Part shown: in pieces, positions 6,981 to 11,542 of the stretch
How positions within the stretch are numbered: position 1 is the stretch's first letter
Layout of the letters: each line of letters starts with the position of its first letter
Source of the DNA: Pseudomonadota bacterium
GTDB lineage: Bacteria > Pseudomonadota > Alphaproteobacteria > Rhizobiales > Kaistiaceae
DNA: 11,542 bases
Direction: 5' to 3'
NCBI GenBank assembly: GCA_023392225.1
Contig: JAEVZM010000395.1
Span: 1-11,542, forward strand
Program-made: the position numbers and the translations under genes
Notes under the pieces: model-generated
Told to the model about the DNA's origin: nothing
Database searches by the model: none
The model's input: only the letters and a program-made list of their open reading frames with translations

Positions 6981-7002
6981 GCGGGGCTTTCCGAAGCCCC
7001 GC
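6981..7002 (+). terminator. Stem-loop terminator after the FYDLN-acid gene
   Basis: Five bases after the TAG, GCGGGGCTT pairs perfectly with AAGCCCCGC around the loop TCCG, giving a 9-bp GC-rich stem. It is followed by AGAAACTTT rather than a strong T run, so termination may be partial. Its position just after the stop codon supports the call. Confidence 0.7.
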
Positions 7003-7032
7003 AGAAACTTTGCCGGATAGCGTCGCGCGGGC

Positions 7033-7061
7033 TGGAAATTGAGATCGCGAGGTGCTATCTG
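7033..7061 (+). promoter_or_regulatory. Candidate promoter for tRNA-Ala
   Basis: TGGAAA (7033-7038) and TATCTG (7056-7061) are 17 nt apart, with TGC in front of the -10. The TGCTATC string matches that of the proposed aroA promoter. Transcription would begin near 7068, about 50 nt before the mature tRNA. The -35 is weak; TTGAGA at 7039-7044 is closer to consensus but only 11 nt from the -10. Confidence 0.35.
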
Positions 7062-7117
7062 ACCGTCGCCGTCCGGGGAGGCCGATCAGGTCCGGCCCGG
7101 AACGGACTTCCCAGGAA

Positions 7118-7185
<68 letters not shown>

Positions 7186-7193
<8 letters not shown>

Positions 7194-7278
7194 CTTCCTG
7201 TTTGCGGGCAGCCGCTGCACTAGCCCTGCCCGCGGGGTTTCGGTTCGAGGTTTCACCTCCAACCTCCGCCACTTCCTG
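7186..7278 (+). repeat. Near-duplicate of the tRNA-Ala 3' end (15-nt direct repeat, 14/15)
   Basis: CTCCACCACTTCCTG spans the last 8 bases of the tRNA and 7 bases beyond it (7186-7200). CTCCGCCACTTCCTG recurs at 7264-7278, with one mismatch in 15. Copies are 78 bp apart. Duplicated tRNA 3' ends can mark integrase attachment sites, but the enclosed 63 bp carries no gene, so at most this would be a scar. Chance similarity is possible. Confidence 0.4.
7204..7233 (+). terminator. Stem-loop downstream of tRNA-Ala
   Basis: GCGGGCAG (7204-7211) pairs perfectly with CTGCCCGC (7226-7233) around a 14-nt loop and is followed by GGGGTTT. It starts 10 nt after the mature tRNA, where a terminator or 3'-processing structure would sit. 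The T run is short, so it is only a probable terminator. Confidence 0.45.
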
Positions 7279-7533
7279 ATCTCGCAGTCTCGTTCCTGCT
7301 GACCGCCTGAACGGTCGTGAGGGATCGGCGATTCGTTAGCCGGTTTCGCGGGCGCAGTGGCTGCTTGAAAAGGCCAGCTTGAGCGCCGCCGACCGGTCTC
7401 CGATCCGCCCGGAACGCTTCATTCCCACACGTCCCGATGAAGCCGCAGGCTTTCGACCCGCTAGCGCGAACAGCGCGCGCAGGCGTCGTTCTTAACCCAG
7501 GGCGTCCGTACCCGGGGCGCCGACGGCGCGCAT

Positions 7534-7556
7534 CCGCGGTCGGCTCGGCCGACGCG
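7534..7556 (-). terminator. GC-rich hairpin downstream of the lyase gene
   Basis: CCGC plus GTCGGC (one bulged G between) pairs with GCCGAC plus GCGG around the loop TCG, a stem of 10 pairs. It lies 41 bp past the lyase stop on the minus strand. There is no T run, so it may serve as an mRNA-stabilising 3' structure or a Rho-assisted terminator. Confidence 0.3.
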
Positions 7557-7596
7557 GGCCGCCCGCGCCGGCGCCGGGAAGCGCCGAGGTTTCACT

Positions 7597-9336
7597 TCAG
7601 AGGAAGAGGAAGTCTTTGCTGTGGAAATCCGTTAGCTTGACGCCCTCGACCAGCACCGACCCGGTCGGGGCCTCGATGATGACGCCGGGTCCGACCTCTG
7701 TCATCGCGTCCTTGATGTCGGAGAAGTTCGAGAACACTTCCTTTTCGAAGCCGATCTTGTCGACGCCGGACTGGAAGTCGATGATGCGGTCTCCGCCGAA
7801 CGAGCCCTTGAAGAGGAACTTGTCCTTCCCACCGTTGCCGGTGAGCACGTCATCGCCGGCGCCGCCGTCCAGAACGTCCTTGCCGCTTCCGCCCTTGAGG
7901 ACGTCGTTGCCGTCCTCGCCCCGCAGCTTGTCGTTCCCCTTGTTGCCGACCAGCAGGTCGTTGCCGGGGCCGCCCTTCAGGACGTCCTTGCCGGGGCCCC
8001 CCTTGAGGACATCGTCACCGCCGTTGCCGTAGAGCTTGTCCTTCCCGCCCTTGCCCTTGAGGGTATCGTCCCGATCGGTACCGTGAAGCCTGTCGGCGTG
8101 TTTCGTGCCGACGATGGTCTTTCCGGGCTGGCCGCCATTGTCCAGGACCTTGCCCGCCTCGAAGGCGCCGAGGTCGGGCGCGCCGACCGATGGCAGGCCG
8201 ACATTGACGCCCCTGTCGATGAGGTCGCTGCCCGGCACCAGATGAAGGAACGTCGTATCGGGGAGGGAGCCGTCGGCCTTGCGGGCGCCGCGCGCCGTAG
8301 CGTCGTTGAGCGACACAAAGTCGGTGCCGCTGACCACGACCGAGAGGTTCCAGGAGTTGGTCACCTGCTTGGTCCCGGGCGCGAAGTAGAGTGCCTCGGG
8401 CGAATCGTAGGAGAGGTTGTTCTTCAGAACGTGGCCGCCGGTGTTGAAGTGGTAGTTCTGACTCTGGTTGTCATAGGCGGTGTTGTTCAGGAGCGTGATC
8501 GAGATCGCCGCGTCGTTGCCCTCGAAGCCGTCGCTGAGGTTGCCCCAGGCGACGCAGTTGATCACGACGTGGCCCCCGGAGGTGTTGTCGAGCCCGGGGC
8601 GTTGTCCGCCCAGCTTGAAACCATCGCCGTCGCCCGCCGGATTGCCGTTGGCGTCGTAGCCGTTGCCCCACGCCCAGGAATCTTCGATCCGCACGGCGTT
8701 GCCGACATGGTTCGAGGCGAAGGAGGCGTTGAAGAAATCGAAGCCGTCGTCCGAGTTCTGCCAGGCGCGGCAGCCGCGAAGCACGTTGCCGGTCCCGGCA
8801 TCGATATCGAAGCCGTCGGCATTTTCGCCGCCGCCCAGCACGTCGTAGTTGGCGTAGGAGTCGCAGTTGAGGAAGAGGTTGTTGGCGCCCGTCCCGTAGA
8901 TCGCGATCCCGCTCCCTTCGGCCACGGAGGCGCGGCCGTTATGGTGGGCGGCGATCTGCTCGAAGACGTTGTTGCTGCTATTGCCGTCGATCAGCAGGCC
9001 GCCGTCCGGCCCGTTCGTGATCTCGATCCCCTTGATGTGGTTCCACGAGACATTGGTGAGGTGGACGGCGCGGCCGTTGAATTCGCTCGGTGTCGGAATG
9101 CCGCTGCCGTCGAGAACCACTTTCTCGCCCTGGTAGCTGGCAATGGTGATCGGATTGCCCGAGGTGCCGCTCTTGGTGAGCGTGAGGACCTCATCGAGAA
9201 CGTAGGTACCGCCGCGGAGGTAGATGGTGTCGCCTGGCTGGGCGAGCTGGTCGGCGTGCTCGAGGGTCGCGAACGGCTGGCTGATTGATCCAGAGTTCCC
9301 GTCGGATCCTGTCGTGGATGCGAAGTACACTGCCAA
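7597..9336 (-). CDS. PL9-like polysaccharide (pectate) lyase with C-terminal RTX calcium-binding domain
   Basis: A 579-residue predicted type I secretion substrate that cleaves an acidic polysaccharide outside the cell. The start is TTG at 9336, 8 nt after a perfect GGAGG; GTG at 9369 lacks a ribosome site. The MAVYFASTTGSDGNSG opening has no signal peptide. Residues about 1-395 are a right-handed beta-helix like Pel9A/PelL: PGDTIYLRGGTY (34-45), NADGFD (172-177), NSDDGFDFF (194-202) and DGFKLGG (238-244). Asp174, Asp196, Asp197, Asp200 and Lys241 match the four calcium Asp residues and catalytic Lys of Pel9A (209, 233, 234, 237, 273) with similar spacing. Residues 410-508 are about eleven RTX nonapeptides. 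The C-terminus FHSKDFLFL suits a type I export signal. The substrate is uncertain; it may be the cell's own exopolysaccharide. Confidence 0.92.
   Translation of the reverse strand: MAVYFASTTGSDGNSGSISQPFATLEHADQLAQPGDTIYLRGGTYVLDEVLTLTKSGTSGNPITIASYQGEKVVLDGSGIPTPSEFNGRAVHLTNVSWNHIKGIEITNGPDGGLLIDGNSSNNVFEQIAAHHNGRASVAEGSGIAIYGTGANNLFLNCDSYANYDVLGGGENADGFDIDAGTGNVLRGCRAWQNSDDGFDFFNASFASNHVGNAVRIEDSWAWGNGYDANGNPAGDGDGFKLGGQRPGLDNTSGGHVVINCVAWGNLSDGFEGNDAAISITLLNNTAYDNQSQNYHFNTGGHVLKNNLSYDSPEALYFAPGTKQVTNSWNLSVVVSGTDFVSLNDATARGARKADGSLPDTTFLHLVPGSDLIDRGVNVGLPSVGAPDLGAFEAGKVLDNGGQPGKTIVGTKHADRLHGTDRDDTLKGKGGKDKLYGNGGDDVLKGGPGKDVLKGGPGNDLLVGNKGNDKLRGEDGNDVLKGGSGKDVLDGGAGDDVLTGNGGKDKFLFKGSFGGDRIIDFQSGVDKIGFEKEVFSNFSDIKDAMTEVGPGVIIEAPTGSVLVEGVKLTDFHSKDFLFL
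7813..8109 (-). repeat. RTX nonapeptide repeat block inside the lyase gene
   Basis: About eleven tandem 9-residue (27-bp) units of the GGxGxDxLx type, for example GGPGKDVLK, GGPGNDLLV, GGSGKDVLD and GGAGDDVLT. The first (GTKHADRLH) and last (GNGGKDKFL) units are degenerate. At DNA level this gives a visible 27-bp periodicity. Such blocks fold into calcium beta-rolls after export. Five units have Lys where Asn or Asp is usual just before the conserved Asp. Confidence 0.93.
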
Positions 9337-9344
9337 GGTTGCAA

Positions 9345-9349
9345 CCTCC
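9345..9349 (-). promoter_or_regulatory. Ribosome binding site deciding the TTG start of the lyase
   Basis: GGAGG on the minus strand, 8 nt before TTG at 9336. The alternatives, GTG at 9369 and GTG at 9330, are respectively upstream of it and 14 nt beyond it. Confidence 0.75.
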
Positions 9350-9395
9350 ACCGCAGCTGATTGGCACACGAGCCAACCGCAACGGTCTCCGGCTC

Positions 9396-9428
9396 CTAGG
9401 GCGTCACCATCCGTGCATTCATGCGCAT
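9396..9428 (-). CDS. Possible 10-residue leader peptide upstream of the lyase
   Basis: ATG at 9428 encodes MRMNARMVTP and then TAG. It is preceded by AAGGAGG at 6-nt spacing, a stronger ribosome site than many real genes in this window have. It ends 59 nt before the lyase TTG and lies directly after the downstream arm of the inverted repeat. Translation of this short frame could couple to or regulate the lyase. No run of regulatory codons is seen. It could also be a chance AGGAGG. Confidence 0.25.
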   Translation of the reverse strand: MRMNARMVTP

Positions 9429-9439
9429 GAAGCCTCCTT

Positions 9440-9508
9440 GCGTTGGATCAACACCTCTCCCAACCGGGACCGGCGAAATCGCCGCCTTATGGGGTGTTGG
9501 GTCAACGC
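9440..9508. repeat. Imperfect 16-nt inverted repeat upstream of the lyase, each arm containing GTTGGRTCAAC
   Basis: GCGTTGGATCAACACC (9440-9455) and GGTGTTGGGTCAACGC (9493-9508) are inverted repeats matching at 13 of 16 positions. Each arm also contains the partly palindromic GTTGGRTCAAC (9442-9452 and 9496-9506), 54 bp apart in the same orientation. A smaller hairpin, CGGCG-AAAT-CGCCG, lies between them (9471-9484). This could be a pair of operator sites, or a long stem-loop in the lyase mRNA leader. Confidence 0.45.
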
Positions 9509-9741
9509 ATCCTCCTGAAATGAAGATGGAGGGTTATGACGGATTGCACAAGATGACGGCGTTTGATGATTTCACGGGCTCGACGGACAGGAAGCGCGCT
9601 CGGATCCGATCCTGCCGTCGCCGCGCAAGCCGCTGGCGGGCTGGCTCCCGAGACGGACCAGCTGGTGCCAACGACACCGCAAGAGCCGCCAGAAGCGGGC
9701 CGAACCGGTAACGCAGATGTGATGCCACGCTCGGAAACGAG

Positions 9742-9776
9742 ACAGCGCTCCACCGCTTCTGGCGGCAGAGCGCTGT
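9742..9776 (-). terminator. Terminator of the small secreted protein gene
   Basis: A strong two-part hairpin: ACAGCGCTC/GAGCGCTGT (9 bp), a CA/CA internal loop, then CCGC/GCGG around the loop TTCTG. It begins 26 nt after the stop of the minus-strand gene ending at 9803. On that strand it is followed by CTCGTTT, a weak T run. It separates this gene from the lyase transcript. Confidence 0.6.
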
Positions 9777-9802
9777 TCAAGCGCAATGCGAATGATGCTG
9801 GC

Positions 9803-10084
9803 TTAGCCGGGGCTCGCGCTGACCGGCGTTACCTTCTTGCCGGAGGCCGTGGTGTTGTCGTTCTGAATCTGGAACATGTCCAGCGCCACGAACCCATCCT
9901 TGCAGCCGCAGCTGTGTGCCTTGGTCGGGTCAGTCTTGTCCACCGGGCAAAACTGCCAGTACGCCTTCTGCTGCTGACCGTTCATCGGCAGGCAGGCGAC
10001 TCGACCGGTGCTCTCGGCGTAGGCCACTTGCGACAGCGCAAGAAACGCACCGATCGTACCGCCAACGAATGACATGACTTTCAT
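9803..10084 (-). CDS. Small secreted four-cysteine protein of unknown function
   Basis: A 93-residue protein I do not recognise. The start is the ATG at 10084 with GGAG about 9 nt upstream; a second Met at residue 4 is possible. Residues 1-23 (MKVMSFVGGTIGAFLALSQV then AYA) are a clear Sec signal peptide with cleavage expected after AYA, leaving a mature chain of about 70 residues. The mature part has four cysteines: Cys31 (VACLP), Cys46 (QFCPVD), and Cys59 and Cys61 (SCGCKDG), which probably form two disulphides in the periplasm or outside. A Lys/Thr/Ser-rich tail follows. It is divergent from the glycosyltransferase and has its own terminator. Base composition is lower in GC than the housekeeping block. 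A role in surface polysaccharide biology is only suggested by position. Confidence 0.8.
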   Translation of the reverse strand: MKVMSFVGGTIGAFLALSQVAYAESTGRVACLPMNGQQQKAYWQFCPVDKTDPTKAHSCGCKDGFVALDMFQIQNDNTTASGKKVTPVSASPG

Positions 10085-10116
10085 GTGTCTAATCTCCGCG
10101 CAACAAGCGCCACCTT

Positions 10117-10134
10117 TATATCTAATTGAATATA
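10117..10134. promoter_or_regulatory. AT-rich imperfect palindrome in the divergent promoter region
   Basis: TATATCTAATTGAATATA is an imperfect 18-bp palindrome (7 of 9 pairs) in the only strongly AT-rich stretch of the window's right half. It lies 33 bp upstream of the small secreted protein start and, on the other strand, just before the first in-frame ATG of the glycosyltransferase frame (10151). A TTGACA on the minus strand (10146-10151) lies nearby but at poor spacing to any -10. It probably carries -10 sequences for one or both genes, or an operator. Confidence 0.4.
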
Positions 10135-10150
10135 CCAGCTCCGTTTGTCA

Positions 10151-11542
10151 ATGGACGGCGTCACAAGCAAGCGGGCGCTGCAAGAGATTCTCAACGATGG
10201 TTCGATCTCCGCGCCAATCGTCTTTCCGTTGATCGTACCTTGTGTCATTGCGCTGTACGGTAGGATGCCGCGGCGAAATCGCCGCATGGGCAAGGTGATG
10301 CGCGAGATTATGACGGACCCGGATCGAGGCGAAGCGGACCCAGCGGCTCTCCGCATCATGTTCCTCGGACTGCGCGGGATCCCAGGCGTTCAGGGCGGCA
10401 TCGAGACCCATGTCGAGCACCTGGCGCCGGCCTTGGCGGAGCTGGGCTACCTGGTCGACGTCATCGTCCGGTCGCGTTACATGCTCGATCCGGCGCTGAC
10501 GACGTGGCGCGGCGTCAGGCTCCATCGGATCTGGTCGCCGAACTCGCGTCGACTGGAAACGATCGTTCACTCCATCCTCGGCGTGCTCTACGCCGCCATC
10601 CGTCGGCCCGACATCCTGCACATTCACGGCATCGGGCCGAGCCTGACCGTCCCGCTGGCGCGGCTCGCGGGTCTCCGCGTGGTGGTGACTCACCACGGGA
10701 CCGACTACGACCGGGAGAAATGGGGGCGCAAGGAGAAGGCGGTGCTCCGGTGGGGCGAGTCGCTCGGAATGAGGTTCGCCAATGCCGTAATCGTGATCAC
10801 CCGCGGCCTCGGCGCGCTGGTGTCCGGAAAGTACGGCCGCACCGCGACGATCATCCCGAACGGGGTCCCGCGATGCGAGCCGGTCGCAACCGTGGCGGCT
10901 CTCGATCGGTTCGGCCTCGCGGCCGGCCGGTATGTGCTCTGCGTCGGCCGCCTGGTGCCCGAGAAGCGGCAGCTCGACCTCATCGAGGCATTCGCGCGCT
11001 CGCACCTCTCCGACTGGAAGCTGGTGCTGGTGGGCGGGGCCGATCATGACAGTCCCTATAGCGAGAAGTTGCGGGAAGTGGCCGCCGCCACGCCGAACGT
11101 CGTCGCCGCCGGGACCCAGACCGGACAAGCGCTGGCCGAGCTCTATTCCCACGCCGGCCTGTTCGTCCTGCCTTCGTCTCACGAAGGCCTGCCGATATCG
11201 CTCCTCGAGGCGATGAGCTATGGCCTGCCCGTCGTGGTCAGCGATATCCCGCCCCACCTCGAGCTTGAGCTCGAGCCGTGGTCATACTTCCACCTCGGCG
11301 ACGTTGACGCGCTCGCCGCCAAGATGGACGAGATCGCCATCCACCCCTGGTCGAGCGAGAAGCGGGAAGCCATTCGCGACCGGGTGCGAAGGGAATATGA
11401 CTGGGGCCACATCGCCCGGGAGACCGCCACCCTCTACGAGGATGTGGCCGCCGGACGATCCCAGAAACGGGCCCCGGCAGCCGTCGGTCAAGGCGTTAGC
11501 GGGGTCGCGCCGCCGCCCGGGGCCGGCCCCCCCGGCCCCCGG
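10151..11542 (+). CDS. GT4 family glycosyltransferase with N-terminal membrane-segment extension (C-terminus cut by window edge)
   Basis: A GT-B retaining glycosyltransferase that adds a sugar from a nucleotide donor, probably in exopolysaccharide or lipopolysaccharide assembly at the inner membrane. Family signs are MFLGLRGIPGVQGGIETHVE (from residue 70), VVVTHHGTDYDREKW, IIPNGVP, the donor-domain start VGRLVPEKRQLDLIEAF, and the E-x7-E motif Glu345-Glu353 in SHEGLPISLLEAM. The frame is open from 10130 and no stop occurs before 11542. Start choice is uncertain. ATG at 10151 gives a 69-residue extension with a hydrophobic segment (about 19-37) and basic residues after it, and GC by codon position there (about 57/43/72%) looks coding. 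ATG at 10310 would give a more usual length. Neither has a good ribosome site. The transferase fold itself looks complete; only a short tail is missing. Confidence 0.9.
   Translation, partial: MDGVTSKRALQEILNDGSISAPIVFPLIVPCVIALYGRMPRRNRRMGKVMREIMTDPDRGEADPAALRIMFLGLRGIPGVQGGIETHVEHLAPALAELGYLVDVIVRSRYMLDPALTTWRGVRLHRIWSPNSRRLETIVHSILGVLYAAIRRPDILHIHGIGPSLTVPLARLAGLRVVVTHHGTDYDREKWGRKEKAVLRWGESLGMRFANAVIVITRGLGALVSGKYGRTATIIPNGVPRCEPVATVAALDRFGLAAGRYVLCVGRLVPEKRQLDLIEAFARSHLSDWKLVLVGGADHDSPYSEKLREVAAATPNVVAAGTQTGQALAELYSHAGLFVLPSSHEGLPISLLEAMSYGLPVVVSDIPPHLELELEPWSYFHLGDVDALAAKMDEIAIHPWSSEKREAIRDRVRREYDWGHIARETATLYEDVAAGRSQKRAPAAVGQGVSGVAPPPGAGPPGPR

Larger units (their letters stand above)
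7194..7596. other. Gene-free stretch between tRNA-Ala and the lyase gene
   Basis: About 400 bp in which I see no gene. It contains a stem-loop right after the tRNA (7204-7233), the near-copy of the tRNA 3' end (7264-7278), and a strongly GC-rich segment (about 7500-7585) with several overlapping self-complementary stretches. The short open frames here lack ribosome sites and recognisable products. Confidence 0.6.
9337..9741. other. Long leader/upstream region of the lyase gene, no convincing protein gene
   Basis: About 400 bp between the lyase start and the terminator of the next gene. It holds the lyase ribosome site, a possible 10-codon leader ORF, and a paired inverted repeat (9440-9508). 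A GTG-started 64-residue frame (9534-9728, minus) has a hydrophobic N-terminus but no ribosome site and weak coding bias, so it is not called. I could not find a good -35/-10 pair. Expression of the lyase may depend on an activator. Confidence 0.5.

Noticed and set aside
7440..7453. Short AAGCC-GCA-GGCTT hairpin considered as a terminator.
   Set aside because: It has only five pairs, is far from any gene end, and lacks a T run on either strand.
7813..8109. Regular 27-bp repeats considered as a CRISPR array or minisatellite.
   Set aside because: The units are in frame, diverge like codons, and translate to RTX nonapeptides; there is no repeat-spacer alternation.
8083..9288. A 401-codon plus-strand open frame inside the lyase region.
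   Set aside because: It is antisense to the beta-helix domain, with a Val/Ala/Glu-rich product and no motif.
9440..9508. Inverted repeats considered as ends of a small insertion element.
   Set aside because: The enclosed 37 bp is far too short, there is no target duplication, and there is no transposase in the window.
9534..9728. A 64-codon minus-strand GTG frame with a signal-like N-terminus.
   Set aside because: There is no ribosome site, third-position GC is weak, there is no recognisable product, and it lies right after a terminator.
9563..10072. A 169-codon plus-strand frame across the secreted-protein gene.
   Set aside because: It is antisense to a gene with signal peptide, ribosome site and terminator, and crosses that terminator.
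10148..11257. A 369-codon minus-strand frame opposite the glycosyltransferase.
   Set aside because: The plus strand here has complete GT4 motifs including E-x7-E; the minus product is His/Arg/Asp-rich with no motif.

Overview
The window is high-GC bacterial DNA with strong GC bias at third codon positions. It most likely comes from an alphaproteobacterium, probably of the Rhizobiales (Hyphomicrobiales) type. The evidence is a TIGR02300/FYDLN-acid zinc-ribbon protein (a family I know only from Alphaproteobacteria), a class II CP4-like EPSP synthase, the adjacent aroA-cmk pair, and alphaproteobacterial-looking promoter elements. I cannot name the genus.

Layout: (A) 1-4381 is a catabolic block. 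On the minus strand a MaoC-like protein is followed after 9 bp by a family III CoA-transferase that runs off the left edge. Diverging from MaoC on the plus strand is a seven-bladed-propeller lactonase. It converges, 6 bp apart, with a minus-strand pair of SDR oxidoreductase and COG3618-type amidohydrolase/lactonase. Two candidate lactone hydrolases plus an SDR suggest sugar or sugar-acid oxidation. The MaoC/CoA-transferase pair suggests acyl-CoA handling. (B) 4433-6975 is a housekeeping block: aroA then cmk on the minus strand, diverging from the FYDLN-acid protein on the plus strand. The SDR follows cmk directly where many alphaproteobacteria have rpsA. (C) 7118-7193 is tRNA-Ala(GGC), followed by about 400 bp without genes that contains a near-copy of the tRNA 3' end. 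(D) 7597-11542 looks like the edge of a surface or exopolysaccharide locus: a PL9-like polysaccharide lyase with a C-terminal RTX domain (predicted type I secretion substrate), a small secreted four-cysteine protein of unknown function, and a divergent GT4 glycosyltransferase running off the right edge.

How the genes may work together: the lyase/glycosyltransferase pairing fits an exopolysaccharide locus that encodes its own trimming enzyme, as with the RTX glycanases of rhizobia. That is inference from gene types, not shown here. No IS element, integrase or CRISPR array was seen. The most unusual features are the missing catalytic His in the MaoC-like protein, the Lys-rich RTX repeats fused to a complete PL9 site, the structured leader upstream of the lyase, and an in-frame membrane-segment extension ahead of the glycosyltransferase.
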